IMG/VR virus record: IMGVR_UViG_3300037042_004253
Span: 1 to 23,807 of that record
Origin: a virus
Reading direction: 5' to 3' (one strand)
Length of the DNA stretch: 23,807 bases
Below, piece by piece: positions 13,396 through 20,949 of the stretch. Made by a program: the position numbers and the translations under genes. The notes beneath the pieces were generated by a model. It had not been told where the DNA came from and did no database searches. It was given only the letters and a program-made list of their open reading frames with translations. The first letter of the stretch is position 1. Each line of letters begins with the position of its first letter.

Positions 13396-13560
13396 ATGAA
13401 TTTTAAAAAATGGTTAGAAACATATGCTGTATATGATGGCACCCAAGGAACCTATAATTGGTGGGGAAGTGTAAACAATTCTACTGGACGCTCTATTGAA
13501 GGATATCCAATAGGCACCAAAGAAGACAAAAAACCTAAAAAGAAGAAGAAGAAAAAATGA
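13396..13560 (+). CDS. 54-residue protein with capsid-targeting-like N-terminus and lysine tail
   Basis: The product starts MNFKKWLETYAVYDG, contains a Tyr/Trp/Gly-rich centre (GTQGTYNWWGSVNN) and ends in KKPKKKKKK, a strongly basic tail fit for binding DNA. There is no L-x-E site, so processing as in T4 is not supported. It begins 5 bp after the stop of the gene at 12707, has an octamer ACTAAATA before the ATG and no Shine-Dalgarno site. Its stop overlaps the next start as ATGA, which speaks for a real gene. The purine run of the lysine codons may serve as ribosome site for the next gene. A small DNA-condensing virion protein is a guess. Confidence 0.62.
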   Translation: MNFKKWLETYAVYDGTQGTYNWWGSVNNSTGRSIEGYPIGTKEDKKPKKKKKKK

Positions 13561-13865
13561 ACTGGATGTCTGCTCTAGCCAATCCTCAAGCAAAAGTGCT
13601 TAAGGATTTTATGTTTCAACTATCTCCCATGCATTGGCATGAACATCAAGAAATTCTTGAAAGAATAGCACCACAACTAATCACTCAAACAGATTTAGAA
13701 GCTATTGCCAAACTATTTACCACAATTTATCAAGAAGGATATAATAAATCTACTGAACAGAATGCAGAACAACTGTCTAAACTTGGTATTAAACATGAAG
13801 TAATGGTCCAGAAAACAGAAATAGTTGATATTCCTAAACAGAGTATTTTCAATCGTCAAAATTAG
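13557..13865 (+). CDS. Small unknown phage protein
   Basis: 102 residues, predicted mostly helical: LANPQAKVLKDFMFQL, HWHEHQEILERIAPQL, DLEAIAKLFTTIYQEGYNKS. It starts in an ATGA overlap with the 54-residue gene and uses the preceding AG-rich run as ribosome site. The 3' end overlaps the convergent gene at 13849 by 17 bp. It has no motif I know. Its size and place between neck genes would suit a small assembly chaperone or structural protein, but that is position only. Confidence 0.62.
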   Translation: MNWMSALANPQAKVLKDFMFQLSPMHWHEHQEILERIAPQLITQTDLEAIAKLFTTIYQEGYNKSTEQNAEQLSKLGIKHEVMVQKTEIVDIPKQSIFNRQN

Positions 13866-14406
13866 GACAAATTTCTGATATTACCATTCTCATCAGATAA
13901 CCATTAGCTTTTGGTAATATATCTGATATACGCCACCAACGATATTCACTAAATTTAGCAACGCCGTCAGCATATCGGCTTGGATATATGATTGATCCCT
14001 TGTTTATTTTTATATTAGTCCAAATAATTGTTTCCAAGTCACTTTTTTTAACAAATACCCCTTCAAAATCAAATTTGGTATTATATTGGTCAGAATTATC
14101 ACTTATTGTTGGTAAGCAATGAAATATAATAACATTTTTAATTGTTCTTTGTTTTTCTTGTTCTCGATTAACAATTGTTAGTTCTGGTGGAGGTGGTACT
14201 ACTGGCTCTGGTATGGGTTCTGAGGCTCTAGGAGGCTCCAGGATCGTTTCTTTTACTATTATTGGCTTTTGGATAGCTTCTTCAATTACGATGTTATCCC
14301 AATTAAAATTATGAAGAATATAGTCTTTTTCCCAAATTTGGTCTTTTGTCAATGGATTTGGACTAGAGAGTTGATATACGGTGCCATCTTGTTTTTTTAT
14401 TGCCAT
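13849..14406 (-). CDS. Unknown phage protein with proline-rich hinge
   Basis: 185 residues in two parts joined by a hinge. Residues 1-50 start MAIKKQDGTVYQLSSPNPL and include DQIWEKDYILHNFNW. A hinge of Pro/Glu at about 57-76 (EPPRASEPIPEPVVPPPPEL) leads to a beta-rich C-terminal domain with FDFEGVFVKKSDLETIIW and FSEYRWWRISDI. I have the impression that similar two-part proteins occur near tail or baseplate genes in other large phages, but I cannot name one. It overlaps the upstream helix-turn-helix gene by 10 bp, so they are co-translated, and its end overlaps the convergent gene. Confidence 0.65.
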   Translation of the reverse strand: MAIKKQDGTVYQLSSPNPLTKDQIWEKDYILHNFNWDNIVIEEAIQKPIIVKETILEPPRASEPIPEPVVPPPPELTIVNREQEKQRTIKNVIIFHCLPTISDNSDQYNTKFDFEGVFVKKSDLETIIWTNIKINKGSIIYPSRYADGVAKFSEYRWWRISDILPKANGYLMRMVISEICPNFDD

Positions 14407-14714
14407 TTGACTATTGCGCTACCTTTTAGATGAATATGTGTTTTATAATAGATATTATTAATAATTCGTCCTATGTTGGCTTGACTGACATTAAACATTT
14501 TAGCCAATTCCTTTTGAGTATATCCTTGTATATCTAAATCTCTGATTATATTAGCCTTGGCTTTGTTTAATTTATTTGGTTGAGAATTTTTGGGTTCATA
14601 TAGCTTATAAAAAGTTAACCATCGTTTGATTGTCCTTTCGCTGACTTCAAACTTCTTTGCTGCCATTTTAGGATCGTTTGTGTAAGGCTTTAATTCATCT
14701 AACTTTGGAATCAT
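14397..14714 (-). CDS. Small DNA-binding protein with two helix-turn-helix motifs
   Basis: 105 residues. The first helix-turn-helix is around 17-33 (MAAKKFEVSERTIKRWL) and the second around 66-84 (TQKELAKMFNVSQANIGRII). The second is very like the helix-turn-helix found next to the nuclease domain in many phage HNH homing endonucleases, and also like those at the end of the LAGLIDADG protein at 15182. It could therefore be a regulator, or a DNA-binding remnant of a homing endonuclease without its nuclease. There is no good Shine-Dalgarno site. TAATATAGTA upstream at 14739-14748 is shared with the palindrome before the gene at 22377. Confidence 0.72.
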   Translation of the reverse strand: MIPKLDELKPYTNDPKMAAKKFEVSERTIKRWLTFYKLYEPKNSQPNKLNKAKANIIRDLDIQGYTQKELAKMFNVSQANIGRIINNIYYKTHIHLKGSAIVKWQ

Positions 14715-14791
14715 TTTGTCAACGTATTATTTTCTATTTAATATAGTAGTATGGTGCTTAAATAAGTTATATCTAATAAAGGAGATTTAAA

Positions 14792-15190
14792 ATGGCTCTT
14801 GTTGTCCCAAATGAAGCGGAAATTACCCTTTTACAGTATTTGGTAAATATGGTTGCTCCAGACGATCCTGTTCTTAGGTTGTACACAAATAATTTAGTTC
14901 CCGATGAGACCACGACGTTGGGGATGTTTACAGAAGCTACTGGCGCTACTGGTTACACAGCCATTACTTTAACTGGTTCTAGTTGGACTACTACATCAGT
15001 TGGAGGCACTACAACTGCTCTTTATAGCGAACAAACCTTCACATTTAGCACAAACGCAAATATATATGGTTATTATGTCACTTCTAGTAGTGGGGCGTTA
15101 TTATGGTGTGAGACGTTCTCCGGTTCTCCCTTCGTTCTACCTGATGGTGGTGGAACGATTGCAATTAGTGCCAGGATACAACTATCGTAA
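14792..15190 (+). CDS. Small beta-rich phage structural protein
   Basis: 132 residues, preceded by a strong Shine-Dalgarno site (AAAGGAGA, 7 nt before ATG) and by CTTAAATA at 14758-14765, a late-promoter-like octamer with a true leader. The composition (Thr, Ser, Gly, Tyr) and alternating strands suggest a beta sandwich: ITLTGSSWTTTSVGG, SEQTFTFS, YGYYVTSSSGALLW, GGGTIAISARIQLS. The opening MALVVPNEAEITLLQYLV and the centre are like a small virion protein I believe is common in phages, but its exact role is not known to me. The 3' end overlaps the convergent homing endonuclease gene by 9 bp. Confidence 0.7.
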   Translation: MALVVPNEAEITLLQYLVNMVAPDDPVLRLYTNNLVPDETTTLGMFTEATGATGYTAITLTGSSWTTTSVGGTTTALYSEQTFTFSTNANIYGYYVTSSSGALLWCETFSGSPFVLPDGGGTIAISARIQLS

Positions 15191-16063
15191 CCATCTGCAT
15201 ACAGTTTTTCTATGTACTCCGATAATGGCTGCTATGGCAGCTTTACTATATTTTTTAGTTTGCCAAAGTTGTATTGCTTTTTTATTTTTTTCTACTAACA
15301 CTATAGAAGATTTATTTTTATTGCCTAGCCACCTTTGTATAGTTTTTCTATCTGTCTTTAATTTTTTGGCTATTTCAATATTGGTTAAACCATTATCTCT
15401 TAACAATTTTGCTTTTTCTTTGGTAGCGTCGTCAAATACCACTTCATGTTTAAGCAAATGTGTTTTGGCAATTGATGTGTCAATTTTATAATCAAAACAC
15501 TTTTGAGGAAGGAATGGAGAAACACCAGCAATGAATTGATAATATGATGCTGTTGGAATTCTAATCATAAATTGATGTTCTCCTCTTTTGGTTATACTAC
15601 TTTCTATTCCAAGATCACTTTTAAGTCGGGTCATTAAAAATAATACATCATTTTTAGTAAAACTCTGTGTAGCCAATATTATCCATTTTCCACTTTGCCA
15701 ATTACATCCATCGTCGGCATACCATGTAGCAACTAGTTCCCAATTTAGAATCAATTCTTTTGGCACTATTTTTTGAGCAAAAGGAAGATTACTTTCATAC
15801 CAATGCAATCTTTCTTTTTCAAAAAAGGGATCTAAACACGTTCTAAACCGATAGCTACAATAGACTTTCTTTTTAAATTGTTTACCGTTTTTAAAATCCT
15901 TAACAAAAGATATCTTTTTACCTTCTGTATATGGGTGCAAAGCTTCATAAGCATGTTCTACCCATTCTTTATTGGCTTCTTTTTGTCCTAAACTGAATCT
16001 ATTTTTACCGCTCTCAATACTCCCATCTCCCAGCATATGTCCGTAAAATACATTTATATTCAT
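15182..16063 (-). CDS. LAGLIDADG homing endonuclease with C-terminal helix-turn-helix pair
   Basis: 293 residues from the ATG at 16063. I chose this over the ATG seven codons earlier because TAGGAGA lies 7 nt upstream of it. It has two LAGLIDADG motifs, VFYGHMLGDGSI near residues 5-16 and VATWYADDGCN near 111-121, each with the catalytic acidic residue (GDG, DDG), so the protein is a single-chain two-motif enzyme. The C-terminus carries two helix-turn-helix motifs (TNIEIAKKLKTDRKTIQRWL and SKAAIAAIIGVHRKTVCRWL). Such enzymes cut long sites and copy themselves into alleles that lack them. It is free-standing, not inside an intron or intein, in the gap between two small phage genes. Confidence 0.9.
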   Translation of the reverse strand: MNINVFYGHMLGDGSIESGKNRFSLGQKEANKEWVEHAYEALHPYTEGKKISFVKDFKNGKQFKKKVYCSYRFRTCLDPFFEKERLHWYESNLPFAQKIVPKELILNWELVATWYADDGCNWQSGKWIILATQSFTKNDVLFLMTRLKSDLGIESSITKRGEHQFMIRIPTASYYQFIAGVSPFLPQKCFDYKIDTSIAKTHLLKHEVVFDDATKEKAKLLRDNGLTNIEIAKKLKTDRKTIQRWLGNKNKSSIVLVEKNKKAIQLWQTKKYSKAAIAAIIGVHRKTVCRWLR

Positions 16064-16170
16064 AATGGCTCTCCTATAAATCAATTCTATACATTATGTA
16101 GTAAAAACACAACAAAAAAAATAAATTCCAACACTATAATATTTGAAAGCCACTAACCAAAGGAAAAAAC

Positions 16171-16443
16171 ATGGCAACAGTTACATTTAAAGAAGGGTTT
16201 TTGAACGCAATGAATCAGACGAAGTGGAAGGGGAGAAATCTTCTTATTGTCAACCGCATTCGTAAATTTAAGACCCAGCCCAAGTGGGCGAATTTAGAAG
16301 AACTCGTTACAGCTAAATATTTGGCAGAAACGGGTAGTGAAAAAGTTGGAGACTGGCAAGATTTTATGCAATGGATAATTGACAATCGTGAGCAGATTAT
16401 TGCTTTCATTAAAGCGATTATTGCGCTCTTTACTGGACTGTGA
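16171..16443 (+). CDS. Small phage protein with hydrophobic C-terminus
   Basis: 90 residues, with Shine-Dalgarno AAAGGAA 7 nt before the ATG. The front part is basic (MNQTKWKGRNLLIVNRIRKF) and the last 25 residues (WIIDNREQIIAFIKAIIALF) alternate between hydrophobic and charged, forming an amphipathic or single membrane helix. It lies just upstream of gp14. It may be a small virion or membrane-associated protein; I recognise no family. Confidence 0.62.
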   Translation: MATVTFKEGFLNAMNQTKWKGRNLLIVNRIRKFKTQPKWANLEELVTAKYLAETGSEKVGDWQDFMQWIIDNREQIIAFIKAIIALFTGL

Positions 16444-16459
16444 AATAAATTTCTTGAAA

Positions 16460-16467
16460 CATACATA
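16460..16467 (+). promoter_or_regulatory. Late-promoter-like octamer before gp14
   Basis: CATACATA, then ATGT, then ATG at 16472. gp14 has no Shine-Dalgarno site. One base differs from CATATATA. Confidence 0.42.
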
Positions 16468-16471
16468 ATGT

Positions 16472-17005
16472 ATGTTAAGGAATTTAAGTGGAACGCCCTA
16501 TAAAGCGATAGGCAGTTTGCAGCAATTTGACCCAGAAAATCCAGCCCATGATTTATTTAATTCATGGGATGAGGAGATAATAAAAATAGGCGGCAGTCCT
16601 ATTTATTATTATGAAGTATTTATACAAAGAGCCACGATTGACCCTCTCTATTGGGAAGATCGTGGCAAATTGTTTAGTCAAGTCCCTGTTCAACTTTGGT
16701 CATTCTATGAACCAGTTTCTCAACAAAACTTCCAAAGCACTTTTGGATTAGATTCTCCAGATGAGTTGATGTTCGAATTAAATTATCGAGCAGTATTGAA
16801 GGCTGTTGGACATCCTCCCAAAGTTGGTTCTAGAATTTTTACTCCACACAAACGAGAGAACTGGCTAATTGTCCAAAGAAAACTTGGTGAATATAGGTTG
16901 TGGGGAGAACTCAGATTGCAATTAGTTTGTGAACGATTCCAAGAAGACATCATTACTGGAGAAGGCAACGTAACAAATCGTGCGCCAGACTTCACTATAA
17001 ATTAA
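16472..17005 (+). CDS. 14: Neck/head-tail connector protein, T4 gp14-like
   Basis: 177 residues. T4 gp14 sits with gp13 in the neck and is needed for joining head to tail. Similar order of blocks: HDLFNSWDEEIIKIGGSPIY (T4 ILADTLVAESIQMRGVECYY), then PLYWEDRGKLFSQVPVQLWSF (T4 [23 protein letters not shown]), FQSTFGLDSPDELMFELN (T4 FFSKFGMQVQDEVTLSIN) and PKVGSRIFTPHKRENWLIV (T4 PKEGDLIYFPMDNSLFEI). The protein ends sooner than in T4. It is followed by a 52-residue gene and then gp15, keeping the T4 order. Confidence 0.85.
   Translation: MLRNLSGTPYKAIGSLQQFDPENPAHDLFNSWDEEIIKIGGSPIYYYEVFIQRATIDPLYWEDRGKLFSQVPVQLWSFYEPVSQQNFQSTFGLDSPDELMFELNYRAVLKAVGHPPKVGSRIFTPHKRENWLIVQRKLGEYRLWGELRLQLVCERFQEDIITGEGNVTNRAPDFTIN
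16995..17002 (+). promoter_or_regulatory. Late-promoter-like sequence before the gene at 17009
   Basis: CTATAAAT; shifted by one it reads TATAAATT, seven of eight bases of the T4 late octamer, ending 5 nt before the ATG. It overlaps the end of gp14. Confidence 0.42.
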
Positions 17006-17008
17006 ATT

Positions 17009-17167
17009 ATGAAAGAAGAAATAGAATATGGTTGGCGGCAGCGTAATGATGATAGAGAGAAAAAATATGGAAAAATTCGAGATATGGCTAAGGATGTCAA
17101 AAAAATTGTTAAACAAAATCAACTAAAGGCTAGCAAAGGTTTCAAGGAATGGTTTCTTGGATTATGA
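17009..17167 (+). CDS. 52-residue highly charged protein
   Basis: Starts MKEEIEYGWRQRNDD, continues with a lysine-rich helix (KIRDMAKDVKKIVKQNQLK) and ends KGFKEWFLGL. It starts 3 bp after the gp14 stop and has a TATAAATT element before the ATG instead of a Shine-Dalgarno site. Nothing in it matches a family I know. Position between gp14 and gp15 would suit a small neck assembly factor. It is too short for usual gene-calling limits. Confidence 0.55.
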   Translation: MKEEIEYGWRQRNDDREKKYGKIRDMAKDVKKIVKQNQLKASKGFKEWFLGL

Positions 17168-17324
17168 GGCAAGTAGTTTCTGCTTGTTTCCCCAATTTAT
17201 GAATTTTTCTAAAGAATTTTAGTGGGATTTTTGGATGTGGCAGAAGATTAACACATTCTACCACTATAGGTGGTACTTGCCAGTAAAATCTATTTGTTCT
17301 TCTTTTTATTCTATAAGATAACAT
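17142..17324 (-). CDS. Possible 60-residue basic protein (uncertain gene)
   Basis: The frame gives a plausible small protein: IKRRTNRFYWQVPPIVVECV, then LLPHPKIPLKFFRKIHKLG. Amino-acid use is not that of a random frame, and CTATTATA ends 5 nt before the ATG as in other genes here. It fills a gap that otherwise holds nothing before gp15, and overlaps the 52-residue gene's end by 26 bp. No Shine-Dalgarno site and no known family, so it is kept as possible. Confidence 0.4.
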   Translation of the reverse strand: MLSYRIKRRTNRFYWQVPPIVVECVNLLPHPKIPLKFFRKIHKLGKQAETTCLIIQETIP

Positions 17325-17345
17325 AACTATATAATAGAGGTAAGT

Positions 17346-18362
17346 ATGTCAAAAATATTTTCTAATAATCCTGGTAATAACGATCAACAATCTTTAAATC
17401 CTTGTAATGATGTTCCTCCTTTGCAGAATCCTTTAAACAGTGATCCACCAGTTCCTTTTTGCGATAGTGATGGTAGTCCTAATTTGAATAATTTATCACA
17501 AAAACCAGATGTAGGATTTTTAGATGATATTTGTGATGAAATAAATGGATTGGGGCATCAACAAAATTGTGACCCAATGATGTCTGGTTCTTTAAGAAAT
17601 GATCCAGACAATCCAAATCGTTTAGTAATTAATCGTTACTCAAAAGCTTTGAGGGCTTGTGATGAGGCAATGCTTGATCTTTTTACTGGGTTAGAGGTCT
17701 TGGATATAAATGGACAAGCAAAAAGGGTGCCTATAATTTATGCAGCATATGAACGAGCAGTTGCCAATCTTTTACAAGGCAATGTAAGAAAAGATAATAG
17801 TTTAGTGACAGATAGCATAAAACTTCCAACACTAGCTATAAACCGTGTTAATTTTGATGCTGATGAAGCTCGATATGTTTATCATTGGGCTTTGGATTAC
17901 ATGCGGGATAGAAGAGTAGATTTGAAGCCTGGATTTACTATGCAGGAGGCAAGGCATCCAAGAGACACAGTTTTTGGAGTTGCCAGAGGTTTGCCAATTA
18001 ATGTTAATTATGAATTAAATGGTTGGTGTTGGTATATGGAAGAACTAGATCAATTAGAGGAGCAGGTAATATTAAAATTTAGTCCAGTGGCGTATATAGA
18101 TGTAAGAGGAGTTCCTTGGGAAACAATTGTTAAAAAAACAGGACAAACAGATAACGTTGATACAGAATCAGGAGAAAAGCAAAGAGTAGTGAAGTTTAAA
18201 TTTAATTTCACTGTAGAAACATATATACCACAGCCTATTGTAAGAAAAAAAGCTGTGCTGACACAAAAAATAGATATTCTAAATACAGTTAATGAAATAG
18301 AGGTAACTGAGGTTTTAGATAGATTAGAAATAGCGATTAAGGATTTAGAAAGTGAATTATGA
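17346..18362 (+). CDS. 15: Tail sheath stabiliser / tail terminator, T4 gp15-like
   Basis: 338 residues (T4: 272). T4 gp15 forms a hexamer that caps the finished tail and holds the sheath. From residue 94 the blocks follow T4: YSKALRACDEAMLDLFTGLEV, then RVPIIYAAYERAVANLL (T4 RVPITYASKEHFMMKL), LPTLAINRVNFD (T4 LPRINLHLVDFS), GLPINVNYELNGWCWYMEEL (T4 SPIKMIYELSIFTRYEDDM), DQLEEQVILKFSPVAYIDV, and FKFNFTVETYIPQPIV. The first ~90 residues are an extra low-complexity stretch rich in Asn, Pro and Asp, absent from T4. Upstream is ACTATATAATAG followed by the Shine-Dalgarno AGAGG, 5 nt before ATG. The stop overlaps the next gene as ATGA. Confidence 0.83.
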   Translation: MSKIFSNNPGNNDQQSLNPCNDVPPLQNPLNSDPPVPFCDSDGSPNLNNLSQKPDVGFLDDICDEINGLGHQQNCDPMMSGSLRNDPDNPNRLVINRYSKALRACDEAMLDLFTGLEVLDINGQAKRVPIIYAAYERAVANLLQGNVRKDNSLVTDSIKLPTLAINRVNFDADEARYVYHWALDYMRDRRVDLKPGFTMQEARHPRDTVFGVARGLPINVNYELNGWCWYMEELDQLEEQVILKFSPVAYIDVRGVPWETIVKKTGQTDNVDTESGEKQRVVKFKFNFTVETYIPQPIVRKKAVLTQKIDILNTVNEIEVTEVLDRLEIAIKDLESEL

Positions 18363-18589
18363 TAGAAATAACTAATAGACTCAAAAGTCCAACACAGGTG
18401 GTCATTAAATCGAAGACTAAACCTCGTTCAATGACGGTGCTTAATATTCCAGGTATTGGTTCTGGCAAAAATGTAGTTTATTTAGCTGACGAACTAACAA
18501 CAGAATATGTTACAAGATCCGAGAAAATTTTTGGATTTATTAAGACTAAATACATATCGGATAACGAATTTAAAATCAAGGGAGATTAA
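18359..18589 (+). CDS. Small unknown protein between gp15 and sheath
   Basis: 76 residues, beginning in an ATGA overlap with gp15 and ending 2 bp before the sheath start, so it is part of the tail operon and translationally coupled. The sequence is basic at first (RLKSPTQVVIKSKTKPRSMT) and then reads as strands (LNIPGIGSGKNVVYLADEL, YVTRSEKIFGFIKTKYISDN), suggesting a small beta barrel. There is no counterpart in the T4 order, where genes 16 and 17 lie here. Confidence 0.7.
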   Translation: MIEITNRLKSPTQVVIKSKTKPRSMTVLNIPGIGSGKNVVYLADELTTEYVTRSEKIFGFIKTKYISDNEFKIKGD

Positions 18590-18591
18590 TT

Positions 18592-20928
18592 ATGCCAATT
18601 ATCAGGGGATTTCCGCCAAGCAATACAATTTCTCCAAGTGTGAGAATTACGGAAAAGGATTTGAGCTTTTATACAACGGATTCTAGTGTTCATAGACTAG
18701 GACTTGTTGGTTTTTGTAGCAAGGGTCCAATTAATATGCCTACGCTGATACAGACCAAAAGAGATTTAAATATCACTTTTGGTTATCCACATCCAGACGT
18801 AAGTGATCCATATTTGATTTATGCAGCAGAACAATATTTGTTAGTGGCTAACGAACTTTATGTGGTTCGAGTTGCTGATGACCAAAATGTAAGTGACGAA
18901 AAAGCTGCCACTGCTGCCGTAGATGCTGAAGCTGCTGGTGGACAGGTTGTCATTAAATCAGACTCCGCTGGAGATTACACATTTGCAGATGACTCATTCT
19001 TCCGTTGGAGATTAAATGGTGTTATTGCTTCTAAAACATTAGTTGTTTTAGCTGGTGTTTATACTTGTGAAGAATTAGTAACTGCTTTAAATGCTCAATT
19101 AACTCCTTATTTTGATGGAATTGTATTTGATTGTTCTGTGAATGATAAGTTAAATGTATCTACGGTTTGGGCTTATGGTCCTGATGCTTCTTTGGAACTA
19201 GTATCTGTGCAGGACGCAATGTATGACGAGGTTGGAATAGGTACTGCAATGATAGCTGCTAATATGGTATCTAGTGCTGATCGTTATCCAGACGATTCTT
19301 ATACTGTTGCTGGAACATGGGATTTTACTGGGTTGACCAATCTGAATCTTCAGATTGTTGTTGATGGGACAGACAATGTTCTTATTGACAATGTTATCCA
19401 AACTGTTGACCTAGGCAGTTTAGAAGGGCTTGTTAATACTACTGCCGATGTTGTAAACGCAATTAATGATGCTGTTACTAATGGTGATGTTCCTGGTGGC
19501 TTTATAGCATTGGTTGCTGGAGATAATTTTAGAGTCGTAGCATTACATGTTGGTAGAGACTCAAAGCTTTTAATAAAGAGTTCTAGTACCGCTGGTGATA
19601 TTTTATCTTTGGATCATGTTACTCATGTTGGCACCAGTCCAGAAGGCTCCACTGATGATGCTGCTGTTTATACTTATGGTATTGTTTATGGTAGCACAAA
19701 TACTTTAGGCACAATTAGTCTTGAAATTACAGCCGATAGTGCTGGTATTGAAGGCAACAATACGCAAGTAGATGTGATTAATGATCCTAGTGAAGGTACT
19801 TTCTCTATGATTATTTACAATAATGGAGTAGAAGTTGAATCTTGGGGTTATTTGACTATGGATTCTACAAGTCGTTATTATGTAGAAACATACATATCAT
19901 TGGTTTCTGATTACATTAGAGTAACTAATCCTGGTTACACAAATTCGCCACCAAGAGATGGAACATATACCCTTATTGGAGGTAGTGATGGTATTCCTTC
20001 TGATCCAGACGATCAGGACACATTGCTTATTGGAAGTAATATTGGATATACAGGAATGTATGCCTTAAGTGATCCAGAACAGATTGAAATTGATATCTTA
20101 GCTGTTCCTGGACATAGTTCTACATCAGTCATTGATGCAATGATTGATATGTGCGGAAATGTCCGCATGGATTGCATGTGCATTGTTGACCCTCCATTTG
20201 GATTGACAGTTAGTGAAATCGTACAGTGGCAGAATGGAACACATCCATTAAATGATACTAGATTTGATTCTGACTTTGCGGCACTTTACTGGCCGTGGGT
20301 TAAAATTAGAGATACTTATAATAAAGTAGATGTTTGGGTTCCGCCATCTGGTTCAATTTGTGCGGTTTATGCCAGAAATGATGCCCTTGGACAACCTTGG
20401 TTTGCTCCTGCTGGCGCTAGCCGTGGTATTGTTCCTGGTATCGCAGATGTATTTAATCGTCCAACTTTGGAAGAGCGAGATTCAATGTATGGAAATCGCA
20501 ATTGTGTTAATCCAATTGTTCAGTTTGTTGACTTGCAAGACTTCACAGTTTGGGGTCAAAAAACTATGCAACGTAGACCAACGGCTTTGGATCGTGTAAA
20601 TGTTAGAAGACTGATGTTTACAATTGAAAAGAGAATAAAGAAAGCTTGTAGAGGCTTGTTGTTCGAACCACATGATGATGTATTCCACCAACAATTTACC
20701 CAAATTTCAGGAGCCATTCTTGAGGAAATTAAAATTGGTAGAGGTTTATATGATTATATTATCAAGGCTGATTGGGAACTAAATACCCCTGATGTTGTAG
20801 ATCGTAATGAATTTAGAGCAAGAATTGGTGTACAACCTGTTAAAGCGGTAGAATTCATATTTATTGAATTCAGCATTCACAGAACTGGTAGTTGGACAGA
20901 AGATACCGAACAACCTTACACTTCGTAA
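18592..20928 (+). CDS. 18: Tail sheath protein, T4 gp18-like
   Basis: 778 residues (T4: 659). It forms the contractile outer tube that drives the inner tube through the host envelope. The N-terminus is typical (ISPSVRITEKDLSFY, then HRLGLVGFCSKGPINMPTLI and LNITFGYP). The C-terminal half carries the conserved core: TLLIGSNIGYTGMYALSDPE, then IDILAVPGH, WPWVKIRDTYNKVDVWVPPSG, APAGASRGIV, RRLMFTIEKRIKKACRGLLFE and VVDRNEFRARIGVQPVKAVEF, the last like T4 VIDRNEFRGDMWIKPARSI. Between about residues 100 and 470 lies a long, beta-rich, acidic insertion that should sit on the outer surface and explains the extra length. Shine-Dalgarno GGGAG is 6 nt before the ATG. Very sure. Confidence 0.95.
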   Translation: MPIIRGFPPSNTISPSVRITEKDLSFYTTDSSVHRLGLVGFCSKGPINMPTLIQTKRDLNITFGYPHPDVSDPYLIYAAEQYLLVANELYVVRVADDQNVSDEKAATAAVDAEAAGGQVVIKSDSAGDYTFADDSFFRWRLNGVIASKTLVVLAGVYTCEELVTALNAQLTPYFDGIVFDCSVNDKLNVSTVWAYGPDASLELVSVQDAMYDEVGIGTAMIAANMVSSADRYPDDSYTVAGTWDFTGLTNLNLQIVVDGTDNVLIDNVIQTVDLGSLEGLVNTTADVVNAINDAVTNGDVPGGFIALVAGDNFRVVALHVGRDSKLLIKSSSTAGDILSLDHVTHVGTSPEGSTDDAAVYTYGIVYGSTNTLGTISLEITADSAGIEGNNTQVDVINDPSEGTFSMIIYNNGVEVESWGYLTMDSTSRYYVETYISLVSDYIRVTNPGYTNSPPRDGTYTLIGGSDGIPSDPDDQDTLLIGSNIGYTGMYALSDPEQIEIDILAVPGHSSTSVIDAMIDMCGNVRMDCMCIVDPPFGLTVSEIVQWQNGTHPLNDTRFDSDFAALYWPWVKIRDTYNKVDVWVPPSGSICAVYARNDALGQPWFAPAGASRGIVPGIADVFNRPTLEERDSMYGNRNCVNPIVQFVDLQDFTVWGQKTMQRRPTALDRVNVRRLMFTIEKRIKKACRGLLFEPHDDVFHQQFTQISGAILEEIKIGRGLYDYIIKADWELNTPDVVDRNEFRARIGVQPVKAVEFIFIEFSIHRTGSWTEDTEQPYTS

Positions 20929-20949
20929 TAATTAGATAAGGAGAAAAAT

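Noticed and set aside
15182-16063. LAGLIDADG enzyme as part of an intron or intein
   Set aside because: The genes on both sides are complete and unsplit, and the enzyme lies in a gap with its own ribosome site.
15182-16084. Start of the LAGLIDADG enzyme at 16084
   Set aside because: The ATG at 16063 has TAGGAGA 7 nt upstream; the earlier one has no such site and adds residues before the first motif.
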